A DNA stretch of 39,118 nt from Bacteroidales bacterium (GTDB lineage: Bacteria; Bacteroidota; Bacteroidia; Bacteroidales; F082), in assembly GCA_018400955.1 (NCBI GenBank), contig JAGYLH010000022.1, forward strand, positions 1-39,118, in the 5' to 3' direction. The translations under genes were made by a program, and so were the position numbers. The notes below the pieces were generated by a model, which was given only the letters and a program-made list of their open reading frames with translations, had not been told where the DNA came from and made no database searches. This document shows positions 6,904-15,145 of this stretch, in pieces (position 1 is the stretch's first letter; every line of letters starts with the position of its first letter).

Positions 6904-8196
6904 TCACAACCCAAGAAGCACCTCAACCGGATTTCTTGTGCCAAAAAGCATTTTAGCCGGATTCTCGAGCATTTCTTTTACCTTGACCAAGAAACTAACC
7001 GACTCACGTCCGTCAATGATGCGGTGATCGTAGCTAAGTGCCACATACATAATAGGATGTATTTCGACTTTGCCATCTACTGCAATGGGCCGCTCAACAA
7101 TATTGTGCATGCCCAGTATGGCCGATTGGGGCGGATTTATGATAGGTGTGCTAAGCATGGAGCCAAACACGCCGCCATTGGTGATGGTAAATGTGCCACC
7201 CGTCATTTCATCGAGGGTCAGTTTGTTTTCGCGCGCCTTAATGGCCAACTCTTTCACTTTGTGTTCTATCTCAGCCAATGTCAATGTTTCGGCGTTTCGT
7301 ATAACCGGAACAACCAATCCTTTAGGGCCCGAAACAGCGATGCTGATATCAGCATAATCGAATCGAACAATTTCATCACCGTCAATTTGGGAATTCACCT
7401 GCGGAAAATGCTGCAAGGCTTCGGTAACGGCCTTTGTAAAAAACGACATAAAGCCCAGACCGATATCATGTTTCTGTTTAAACAGTTCTTTATATTGCTG
7501 ACGGATTTCCATGATGGGTGTCATATTCACCTCGTTGAAAGTGGTGAGCATGGCTGTTTCATTTTTAACCGAAACCAGTCTTTGGGCCAGTTTTTTTCGC
7601 AACGAGCTCATTTTATGCCTTTCATCATCGCGTGTGCCTCCCCATGAAGGAGCAACAGACTGTTGACCGGAAACACCTCCTTTATTCTCCATAAAGAAGG
7701 CTACATCTTTTTTGCCCATCCTGAAATGCTTAAAAAAGTCAAACAATTCCTTTTCGGTGATATTTTCGCTTTCAGCAAGCTTGCGCGCTAATGGCGAAAG
7801 ATTCAGCTGCCGTTCCTGGGTATCAGTCTTTTTTGATTCCTGTTTTTCAGATGCTTTGGTTTTGCTTGGCTCGCTCTGCTTCGCTTCTGTATCAGCGCTT
7901 TCCTTTTTTGGCTGTTTATCCTTCTCTTCTGCAGCTTTGGCCTTTTGTTCACTGCTGGCTTCACCCGCCTCAATAAGGGCTATAACGGAACCAACCTCAA
8001 TGATATCGCCTTCTTTGGCTTTCAAGCTGATGGTGCCCGACTCGCTGGCAGCTACACTCAGGGTAGCTTTGTCTGAATCGATTTCGACAATATCCTGATC
8101 CTTTTCCACATATGCACCATCCTCAACCAGCCAATTGGCCAGCTGCACTTCGTTGATGGATTCGCCCGGACTTGGTACTTTTACTTCGATGGCCAT
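6904..8196 (-). CDS. sucB: Dihydrolipoyllysine succinyltransferase, E2 of 2-oxoglutarate dehydrogenase
   Basis: A 430-residue E2 core subunit that transfers succinyl from lipoyl to CoA in the TCA cycle. An N-terminal lipoyl domain (1-77) carries the lipoylated lysine K43 in [10 protein letters not shown] lysine/glutamate/glutamine-rich linker (about 80-128) follows. Residues 132-170 ([10 protein letters not shown]...KKDVAFFM) occupy the position of the E3-binding domain. The C-terminal acyltransferase domain (about 195-430) ends with [11 protein letters not shown], holding the catalytic H391 and D395. The E3-binding domain is odd: the usual glycine-rich loop before the conserved Arg is replaced by phenylalanine-rich LFDFFKHF, although the Arg itself seems kept. 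It follows sucA with a 101-bp gap, consistent with an operon. The N-terminal 'VPSPGESI' supports SucB rather than a pyruvate dehydrogenase E2. Confidence 0.95.
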   Translation of the reverse strand: MAIEVKVPSPGESINEVQLANWLVEDGAYVEKDQDIVEIDSDKATLSVAASESGTISLKAKEGDIIEVGSVIALIEAGEASSEQKAKAAEEKDKQPKKESADTEAKQSEPSKTKASEKQESKKTDTQERQLNLSPLARKLAESENITEKELFDFFKHFRMGKKDVAFFMENKGGVSGQQSVAPSWGGTRDDERHKMSSLRKKLAQRLVSVKNETAMLTTFNEVNMTPIMEIRQQYKELFKQKHDIGLGFMSFFTKAVTEALQHFPQVNSQIDGDEIVRFDYADISIAVSGPKGLVVPVIRNAETLTLAEIEHKVKELAIKARENKLTLDEMTGGTFTITNGGVFGSMLSTPIINPPQSAILGMHNIVERPIAVDGKVEIHPIMYVALSYDHRIIDGRESVSFLVKVKEMLENPAKMLFGTRNPVEVLLGL

Positions 8197-8297
8197 ATTT
8201 TTATAGGTATTTTTCTATGACTAATTGGTTAACTATTCCTAAGTGTTGAAGCCACATTTTAACATATTGAATACAAAAAAATTATAACATACATCTT

Positions 8298-11150
8298 CTA
8301 TTCCAACTGTTTATCAGAGGAATGATAGGTGCTGTCCAGGTGGTCAAGCTTCATATTGGAAAGTTCCTGCTCAAACGACCGCCATTTGTTGCCAATACAA
8401 ATCATACCGCAGGTTTTACCAACGAGCTGACACTGGCATTGTTCAAATGTTTTATCAATGATTTTTCTTTGCCTGATTTCATGGAACTTTGGTGAGCCCG
8501 TTGCCGGACTGCCACTGGCCGGCCTGGCAACCAGTTTAAATGCTACTTCTTTAAACTCATGGTGTATAAATTTCCAGGCACCCATATTCATTGGTTCTTC
8601 CTGCACCCACAAATGATTTTCTGCCTTCTTGTAGCGTTCAACCACTTTCATCATTTGCTTACGTGGCAGCGGATGCAGTTGTTCAATACGCACCAAGGCA
8701 ATGGTTTCGTCTTTTAGTTTTTGCTTCTCTTCAAGCAAATCATAATATATTTTTCCACTGCAAAAAACAACTTTTTTAATTTTTTCAGGTTTGGCATCCA
8801 TATCGTCAATCACCTCTTTGAACCCACCAGCAGTGAAATCTTCGAGTGGAGAAACACAAAGCGGATGACGCAATAAACTTTTGGGCGTAAAAATTATCAG
8901 TGGCTTACGGAAAGGCCTCTTCAGTTGTCGGCGCAGGATGTGGAAAAAGTTTGCCGGTGTGCTACAATTGGCCACCTGCATATTGTTTTCGGCACTCAGG
9001 CTTAGGAAACGTTCGATACGTGCACTTGAATGCTCGGGCCCTTGTCCTTCATAACCATGAGGCAACAAGACGACCAGGTCGTTCATCACATTCCATTTAT
9101 CTTCGGCACTGCTCAGGAATTGGTCAAAAATTATTTGCGCGCCATTGTTAAAATCGCCAAACTGTGCTTCCCAAATGGTAAGCCGGTGAGGAGATGCCAA
9201 CGAATAGCCGTACTCAAATCCAAGCACCCCATATTCTGAGAGGATGGAGTTATACACCTCAAACGAGCCTTGTTTTTCATGAATATGCTGCAGTGGGATG
9301 TGTTCCTGCTCTGAATCTTCAACCCTCAATACAGCATGACGGTGCGAAAAGGTCCCACGCTCAACATCCTGCCCACTCAAGCGCACACAAGTGCCTTCGT
9401 TTACCAGGCTGGCATAGGCTAATAATTCACCCATGGCCCAGTCCAGCTTGTTATCTTTAAAAACAGCATCATATCTTTGCTGTTGCAGGCGCACTGTTTT
9501 GCGAAAGAAGTTCAGGTTGTCAGGCAATGACGATAACTTTTCTGTAAGTTGCAACATGGTTTGCTTTTCAACAGCCGTATCAGGTGAATGATCAAAATCT
9601 TCGGCAGTTGCTTTTTTGATGCCTTCCCAGGTATCTTTGAGGAAGTTGGTGATATAGGATTTTTGCCGCAATTTGGAGCCGCTCAGGCTTTCCTCAAGAC
9701 GGTCGTTGTTTTGATTTTCCAATACAGACACTTCCTCCGCATTAACAAGACCTTCTTTGATCAATCGATCCACATAGAGTTCTTTGGGATTGGGATGCTT
9801 TTCGATGGCTTTGTACAAAATCGGCTGTGTAAAACGTGGTTCGTCCCCTTCATTATGACCATATTTGCGGTAGCATAACAGGTCGATAAACACATCTTTT
9901 TCAAACCTTTCACGAAATTCCATAGCGAGCTGTATAGCGTAAACAACGGCTTCGGCATCATCACCATTAACATGAAATACAGGCGATTGTGTCACTTTGG
10001 CCACATCAGTGCAATAGGTGCTTGAGCGGCCATCCAGGTAATCAGTTGTGAAGCCAATTTGGTTATTGATCACCAAATGCACTGTCCCCCCTGTTTTATA
10101 CCCTTTGACTTCAGACATTTGGAGCACCTCATAAACAACACCTTGTCCCGCAACAGAAGCGTCGCCGTGAATCAAGATGGGGGTTACTTTTTTAAAATCG
10201 CCCCCATGCTGCTGATCAATTTTTGCCCTTACAATGCCTTCAACCACAGGTGCAACAGCCTCAAGGTGAGAAGGGTTGGGTGATAGTGTCAGGTTTACGA
10301 TTTTGCCATTTGTAGCTTTTCGAGCAGTTGTGTAGCCCAAATGGTATTTTACATCGCCCAGCAGGGTTTCATCTTCATATTCCTTGCCTTCAAATTCGCT
10401 AAAAATGTCGGCATAAGGTTTGCGCATGATATTGGCCAATACATTCAGTCGTCCGCGGTGTGCCATGCCAATAACCATTTCTTCCACGCCAATTTCAGCT
10501 CCTTTTTCCATGATGGCGTCAAGTGCGGGAATAAGTGATTCGGCACCTTCGAGTGAAAAGCGCTTTTGACCAGGAAACTTTTTGTGCAGGAATTTTTCAA
10601 AGCCTACAGCACGTATTAATTTTTTGAGAATAAAGCGTTTATCCGATTCGGTGTAAGATGGGGTATTACGGATAGGCTCCATTTTATCTTTGAGCCATTT
10701 CACGATTTCTGTATTGCGCACATACATATATTCCACACCCAACGAACGGCAATAGGTTTGATCCAGCATGCCAATGATGTCACGTAATTTGCTTTTCCCA
10801 ATACCAACTTCCGAACCGGCTTCAAAAAAAACATCGAGGTCGGCTTCCGAAAGGCCGTAATTTTCAAGTTCGAGTGTTGGCTTATAGGACCTACGTTTAC
10901 GCACAGGGTTTGTTAAGGTGAACAAATGCCCCCTTTTACGGTAGTCGTCTATCAAGTTGAGCACCTTGAATTCCTTGGGTGTAATTACATCTACACCAGT
11001 TTTTTGCGTATATGATGTTACAGCAAAATCAAATCCCTCAAAGAATTTACGCCAACTTTCGTCAACACTTTCAGGTTTGTTTTTAAAAGCCCGGTAAATT
11101 TCCTCAATGGCGGCCGGATCGCTGTTATTTAGAAAGGAGTAGTTATCCAT
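8298..11150 (-). CDS. sucA: 2-oxoglutarate dehydrogenase E1
   Basis: A 950-residue thiamine-diphosphate enzyme that decarboxylates 2-oxoglutarate and passes succinyl to SucB. The N-terminal segment 'YSFLNNSDPAAIEEIYRAF' is the E1o leader that docks in the complex. The body shows 'GMAHRGRLNVLAN', 'SPNPSHLEAVAPVVEG', 'HGDASVAGQGVVYE', 'NNQIGFTT' and the C-terminal 'LLPHGYEGQGPEHSSARIERFL', all standard for OdhA/SucA. The frame is open to a GTG at 11162, but the ATG at 11148-11150 gives the normal MDNYS start and is preferred. A TAATTTTG box 26 bp upstream of this ATG supports a short leader. It is divergent from lgt. The length is slightly above E. coli SucA (933 residues). No frameshift or missing motif is seen. 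Confidence 0.96.
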   Translation of the reverse strand: MDNYSFLNNSDPAAIEEIYRAFKNKPESVDESWRKFFEGFDFAVTSYTQKTGVDVITPKEFKVLNLIDDYRKRGHLFTLTNPVRKRRSYKPTLELENYGLSEADLDVFFEAGSEVGIGKSKLRDIIGMLDQTYCRSLGVEYMYVRNTEIVKWLKDKMEPIRNTPSYTESDKRFILKKLIRAVGFEKFLHKKFPGQKRFSLEGAESLIPALDAIMEKGAEIGVEEMVIGMAHRGRLNVLANIMRKPYADIFSEFEGKEYEDETLLGDVKYHLGYTTARKATNGKIVNLTLSPNPSHLEAVAPVVEGIVRAKIDQQHGGDFKKVTPILIHGDASVAGQGVVYEVLQMSEVKGYKTGGTVHLVINNQIGFTTDYLDGRSSTYCTDVAKVTQSPVFHVNGDDAEAVVYAIQLAMEFRERFEKDVFIDLLCYRKYGHNEGDEPRFTQPILYKAIEKHPNPKELYVDRLIKEGLVNAEEVSVLENQNNDRLEESLSGSKLRQKSYITNFLKDTWEGIKKATAEDFDHSPDTAVEKQTMLQLTEKLSSLPDNLNFFRKTVRLQQQRYDAVFKDNKLDWAMGELLAYASLVNEGTCVRLSGQDVERGTFSHRHAVLRVEDSEQEHIPLQHIHEKQGSFEVYNSILSEYGVLGFEYGYSLASPHRLTIWEAQFGDFNNGAQIIFDQFLSSAEDKWNVMNDLVVLLPHGYEGQGPEHSSARIERFLSLSAENNMQVANCSTPANFFHILRRQLKRPFRKPLIIFTPKSLLRHPLCVSPLEDFTAGGFKEVIDDMDAKPEKIKKVVFCSGKIYYDLLEEKQKLKDETIALVRIEQLHPLPRKQMMKVVERYKKAENHLWVQEEPMNMGAWKFIHHEFKEVAFKLVARPASGSPATGSPKFHEIRQRKIIDKTFEQCQCQLVGKTCGMICIGNKWRSFEQELSNMKLDHLDSTYHSSDKQLE

Positions 11151-11176
11151 GTATAGAGGCACTTAGGTACAGGCTG

Positions 11177-11184
11177 CAAAATTA
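11177..11184 (-). promoter_or_regulatory. Candidate -7 box for the sucA-sucB operon
   Basis: Minus strand reads TAATTTTG, 26 bp before the chosen sucA ATG, inside the 214-bp divergent region shared with lgt. No -33 TTTG at standard spacing. Confidence 0.42.
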
Positions 11185-11338
11185 AGGAAATTATTAACCC
11201 ATTTGCTTACTGCAATCGTTTTAAAGAAGGCAAAGGTCAACAAAACCTAAACCAAACTTCAGAACACAAACATACCCATAAACATGAAAAATTGAGAAAC
11301 TCTTCTTCCTTAACCAAAACAGCTTTGCAGATTCTGAT

Positions 11339-11346
11339 TACCTTTG
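11339..11346 (+). promoter_or_regulatory. Candidate -7 box for lgt
   Basis: TACCTTTG matches TAnnTTTG and ends 18 bp before the lgt ATG at 11365. A TTTG at 11324-11327 is only 11 bp upstream, too near for a normal -33 element. Confidence 0.45.
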
Positions 11347-11364
11347 TGCACAAATCCGTTTGTT

Positions 11365-12204
11365 ATGAGCATACTTCATATCGTTTGGGACGTTTCGCCC
11401 GAGATCTTCCAGTTTCCTGAATGGCTGCCACTTATTGGTGGTAATGGTGTAAGGTGGTACGGTGCTTTGTTTGCCGCATCTTTTGTGGTTGGCTATTTAA
11501 TCATGCAAAAGATCTTTCGCCTCGAAAACATCCCGGAAAAAGTATTGGATGAATTGTCAACGTATATGATTGTGGCCACAGTTATTGGCGCACGATTGGG
11601 GCATTGCTTTTTTTACGAGCCTGAATATTACTTGAGCAACCCAATCGAAATCCTGAAAATTTGGGAAGGGGGCCTGGCCAGTCATGGGGCTGCTGTGGGC
11701 ATTCTTATAGCTTTGTATTATTTTTCGCGCAAGCAAAACAAAACATTTTTCTGGACCATCGACCGCATTGTGATTGTGGTGGCACTTGCCGGTTTTTTCA
11801 TCCGTATGGGCAACTTGATGAACTCAGAAATTTTTGGCCATATCACCAATCTGCCCTGGGGCTTTCAGTTTGTGCGCTATTACGACCCGGCCTACACAGG
11901 CGATCCACGGCATCCAACGCAGATTTATGAGGGCTTGGTTTACCTTTTTACTTTCTTTTTGCTTTACCGCAGCTATTTTAAAGGCTGGGCAACCAAACAA
12001 CCGGGCTTGCTTTTTGCCATCTTCCTGATATTGGTATTCGGGTCGCGCATTCTGGTTGAGTTTTTAAAAGAACCCCAGGTTGGTTTTGAAGCCAATATGG
12101 CTCTGAATATGGGCCAATGGCTTAGTATTCCGCTTGTTATAGCAGGTGTTTATATTTGGTATATTGGCTGGAAAAAACGTACGAATCAAAAAAAACCGGC
12201 ATAA
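11365..12204 (+). CDS. lgt: Prolipoprotein diacylglyceryl transferase
   Basis: A 279-residue inner-membrane enzyme that transfers diacylglycerol from phosphatidylglycerol to the lipobox cysteine of prelipoproteins. It has about seven hydrophobic segments. Conserved signatures are 'GVRWYGALFA' near the N-terminus, 'IGARLGHCFFYEPEYY', 'IWEGGLASHGAAVG' with the catalytic-region His, 'RMGNLMNSEIFG' (the Lgt signature region) and 'HPTQIYEGLVYL'. A TTG at 11344 opens the same frame, but it lies within the TACCTTTG promoter box. The ATG at 11365 gives MSILHIVWD and is the better start. Lipoproteins encoded in this window (the TPR and VOC proteins) are likely substrates. Its stop codon lies in a terminator hairpin shared with the convergent protease gene. 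Confidence 0.95.
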   Translation: MSILHIVWDVSPEIFQFPEWLPLIGGNGVRWYGALFAASFVVGYLIMQKIFRLENIPEKVLDELSTYMIVATVIGARLGHCFFYEPEYYLSNPIEILKIWEGGLASHGAAVGILIALYYFSRKQNKTFFWTIDRIVIVVALAGFFIRMGNLMNSEIFGHITNLPWGFQFVRYYDPAYTGDPRHPTQIYEGLVYLFTFFLLYRSYFKGWATKQPGLLFAIFLILVFGSRILVEFLKEPQVGFEANMALNMGQWLSIPLVIAGVYIWYIGWKKRTNQKKPA

Positions 12205-12216
12205 TACCGGTTTTTT
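12189..12216. terminator. Bidirectional terminator between lgt and the first subtilase gene
   Basis: AAAAACCGG (12191-12199) pairs with CCGGTTTTT (12207-12215) around a 7-nt loop. A-rich on the left and T-rich on the right, it can terminate in both directions. The lgt stop TAA (12202-12204) lies in the loop. Confidence 0.8.
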
Positions 12217-12271
12217 AAGTCTGCTCAAATCTATTTGAGTAATTGATTCTGTCGTCAGCCTTTTGGCTAAT

Positions 12272-15034
12272 TTATTGGTTAACAAATAGTTTAATCGTTT
12301 TATCCAAACCATCAGCACGCAAATTAATGATGTAAATCCCTGTTTTTAAACCCAGTGGAAACACATGATGATAGGCATCGGGCAGGCTTTGTTGCAGCAG
12401 GTTTTGTCCGGCAATGTTCACGATAGTTACTTCTAAATTATTGAATATCAGCTCCGATTGTATGCTCATCATTCCATCCCTATAAAATGCGCGAATCTTT
12501 CGTTCAGGGCTTTCTGCCACACCAACCAAGCCCCAGTCTTCAATCATCAGATCGTCGAGAAAAACACCAATTCCCTGTGGGTTATTGGCATGCCACGCCA
12601 GGAAAATATGTCCATCGTGTTCAGGAATAAGCAATGCTTCTGCTTCCAGCCAGCCAAAGAATGTGATATTATCATCCTGAAATGCCATGTTGACCAAGTG
12701 GTTGGTATCGGCATTGGTTCCCCAGTAAAAATCAATTCGCTCACTTGTATTGGGCATCAGTCCACGATAATTGAAGCTGACATTATACTCTTTAGAAGCA
12801 TCAACTGCTATGGGAGGCGAAATAAGCCAGTTGTCAAAACTCCGGATTTGGCCCGAGGGTGAAAAGATAGCAAGCGATTTGGTACCAGATGCACCCACAA
12901 GACTGGTCGATGCCCAGTGAAAACCGGGATAATCTGAATAGTTGACTGATTGCCAGAATTCAGGTAAGTTGGGCACATCAACATCTTCTACATCAACCAG
13001 GTAAGGAAATTCAGCTATGGCGGCCATTGTGGCAAAACCCCATATTTCGGAACAATCGTCGTTGGTTCCCTGGTTGTTTCGTGGTACAACTTGCACATAA
13101 TATGTTGTGGCAGGTTCAAGGTTTAACTGTATCGAAGCCGATGTTACATTTTCGCCATTTAAAATATTGGAAGGCGTTTGCACTCCTTCCCCATCAGTAC
13201 CAAAATACACATCGTAACTTGTGGCAAAAGAGGCTGGCTCCCACTGAATCAGCTGATTGAGAAAAGCATTTTCACCATTGTCATCCGGATAAATCAACCC
13301 ATTGGAACAAGATGGCACATCGTCATAATCATCAATACCTGAAATAATCAGGGAGAAAACCTGATTAGCCGAAAGTGTACCTTCGTGATCCACGATGATG
13401 TTGTAAATACCTTCTTCAGCCAAATCGATATGTACCAATTCAACATTATCCACATGATTTTTGCCCTGGTTGGTAGCTGGTTCCGCTGGTTGATCGGGAT
13501 CCAGTTTCCAAGGATAATATATGTTGCCGTTGTCGTCTTCAATACGCAGGTCCAGGTCGTGTTTGAGTACGGGTGTGCGGTCGTTAAGTGCCATTGGCAA
13601 AAGGTCGCCTGCCGGGTCGGTCCAGCAAATAGTAACCCGCAAGGGGTTTCCGCCTGCAACAGCTACTTGTCGCTGATAAGTTCCTCCATCTTCAATTTCG
13701 ATTTCATCGATTAACTGCTGGCCTTCAAAATTCTCAGAAATAATATTCGCAGCCAGTTCGGCATTCACCAGGCCCCATCCAAAGATGTAATCAGGGCCGG
13801 GGTGCAAACCGGCTTCATCAGCGGAATGTATTACCAGGCCTTTAAGTGTGGAAGCGCGCATGGGATTGCCTTCATTCAGGTTTTGATAATGTAATTGCAA
13901 CAAGGCCATTGTACCTGCAGTGTTAGGTGTTGACATGCTTGTTCCGTTCTTGCTTGAATAGTGGGTATCGCTATTTGAACCAGCACTAAAAACCCCAACA
14001 CCTTTGGCAACTACGTCCGGCTTGATGCGACCATCATCAGTAGGCCCCCACCCGCTGAAACTACTCATTACTACATCTTGCGGCCCTGTATAATCAAGTA
14101 CTTCTGTAACGGCTCCCACCGCAAGTACATTTTTTGCCGTAGCACGGTCAGGAATACAATCATAGCCGTCTTCACCGCCGTCCTTCTCGGGAAAACCTGG
14201 TTGTCCGGCATTGGAAGGACCTTCGCCCCTATTATTTCCCGCCGATTTTGCAATCAAATAAAAAGGGGCATTATACGCCAGCACATCCCAAGTACGGGAT
14301 TGTGGCCCGTAAAAGCCAAATTTGTAGTCTTCCACTGGTGAAATGCTTGCATTGCCATACCATTGCCAGCTACCCGACCCACTGCTCCAGCCTGTAAGCT
14401 GACTATAAGAATGATTTGATATTTCCATGCCATTCAGGGCAGCTGCGGTCATTTCCGAATTGTCGTTCGAGCTGTTGTAGGCCTTTAGTTCGCCGGCAAA
14501 TGCCATACCGCGTGCGGCAGTATTGATGCCAGCAGCAACCATCGTTCCGGCTACATGCGTGGCGTGATCGCTAAGCGATGTTGGGTTGTCGATCTGTGTA
14601 ACCCGCGAAACGCCCTGATCCATAAACTCCACATGGGTGTTGCGCACACGACCACCATCCCAAACACCAAGCTTGTCGTAGCCTTCGCCGGTAAGTTCCA
14701 ATCCTGTATTGCCATCCGGCATCAATTGATTGGCGCGTGTTGTTATGGCAGCTCCTACATTGTCTGAGGCATAATAAACAGGTTGTCCGTCAACCACATC
14801 AAACATCATTACCCAGCCACCATCCAGTGTTTCAATATACGCCGGAACCCTGTGCAGGTCAGTATAATCCTGCACACGTTGTTGCATAGCTTGCCACTCG
14901 GACTGTTGTTTTGCGGCAAATTGTTCCAGAAAAACAGTGTTTGTTTTAGATTGTGTATAACTACTATTTGATAGTAATATGAAAATGAGGAATATAAACA
15001 CAAAACGCAAATTAGGAAGTATTAAATTGGTCAT
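12272..15034 (-). CDS. Secreted subtilisin-like serine protease with type-IX sorting domain (paralogue 1)
   Basis: A 920-residue exoprotein. A signal peptide (about 1-28, hydrophobic FVFIFLIFILL, then SYTQ) directs Sec export. The S8 catalytic domain (about 115-430) has D126 in VWDGG, H160 in HATHVAGT, the oxyanion Asn N267 in AGNNRGEG and S366 in NGTSMSTPN. Beyond it are a beta-sandwich like a pre-peptidase/P domain, a fibronectin-III-like stretch around ATSYDVYFGTDG, a MAM or choice-of-anchor-J-like domain ending in a GVFLDDLMIEDWG motif, and a C-terminal domain of about 75 residues (VTIVNIAGQNLLQQ...GIYIINL...KLFVNQ) typical of type-A type-IX sorting signals. The first ATG of the frame with a clean signal peptide is at 15034; an upstream in-frame TTG overlaps the promoter box. 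It was probably duplicated from the gene at 15146-17905. The substrate is unknown. Confidence 0.93.
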   Translation of the reverse strand: MTNLILPNLRFVFIFLIFILLSNSSYTQSKTNTVFLEQFAAKQQSEWQAMQQRVQDYTDLHRVPAYIETLDGGWVMMFDVVDGQPVYYASDNVGAAITTRANQLMPDGNTGLELTGEGYDKLGVWDGGRVRNTHVEFMDQGVSRVTQIDNPTSLSDHATHVAGTMVAAGINTAARGMAFAGELKAYNSSNDNSEMTAAALNGMEISNHSYSQLTGWSSGSGSWQWYGNASISPVEDYKFGFYGPQSRTWDVLAYNAPFYLIAKSAGNNRGEGPSNAGQPGFPEKDGGEDGYDCIPDRATAKNVLAVGAVTEVLDYTGPQDVVMSSFSGWGPTDDGRIKPDVVAKGVGVFSAGSNSDTHYSSKNGTSMSTPNTAGTMALLQLHYQNLNEGNPMRASTLKGLVIHSADEAGLHPGPDYIFGWGLVNAELAANIISENFEGQQLIDEIEIEDGGTYQRQVAVAGGNPLRVTICWTDPAGDLLPMALNDRTPVLKHDLDLRIEDDNGNIYYPWKLDPDQPAEPATNQGKNHVDNVELVHIDLAEEGIYNIIVDHEGTLSANQVFSLIISGIDDYDDVPSCSNGLIYPDDNGENAFLNQLIQWEPASFATSYDVYFGTDGEGVQTPSNILNGENVTSASIQLNLEPATTYYVQVVPRNNQGTNDDCSEIWGFATMAAIAEFPYLVDVEDVDVPNLPEFWQSVNYSDYPGFHWASTSLVGASGTKSLAIFSPSGQIRSFDNWLISPPIAVDASKEYNVSFNYRGLMPNTSERIDFYWGTNADTNHLVNMAFQDDNITFFGWLEAEALLIPEHDGHIFLAWHANNPQGIGVFLDDLMIEDWGLVGVAESPERKIRAFYRDGMMSIQSELIFNNLEVTIVNIAGQNLLQQSLPDAYHHVFPLGLKTGIYIINLRADGLDKTIKLFVNQ

Positions 15035-15058
15035 GGTTGTATCGAATTGGTTAGGGCT

Positions 15059-15091
15059 CAAAAATAGTAAATTGTTTGAACCAAACGCAAA
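15059..15091 (-). promoter_or_regulatory. Promoter of subtilase paralogue 1 (-33 TTTG and -7 TATTTTTG)
   Basis: On the minus strand TTTG (15088-15091) is followed after 21 bp by TATTTTTG (15059-15066), a full Bacteroidota primary promoter. The ATG is 24 bp downstream. The -33 element starts just after the T tract of the preceding gene's terminator, so the two tandem genes have separate transcription units. Confidence 0.68.
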
Positions 15092-15094
15092 CGC

Positions 15095-15123
15095 AAAAAA
15101 AAACCCGGACGATTGCCCGGGTT
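15095..15123 (-). terminator. Rho-independent terminator of subtilase paralogue 2
   Basis: Minus-strand transcript: AACCCGG (15117-15123 complement) pairs with CCGGGTT (15102-15108 complement) around an 8-nt loop, followed by a run of nine T. It lies 22 bp after the stop of the gene at 15146. Confidence 0.82.
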
Positions 15124-15145
15124 CTTAGTTTATAGAGACTCTATA

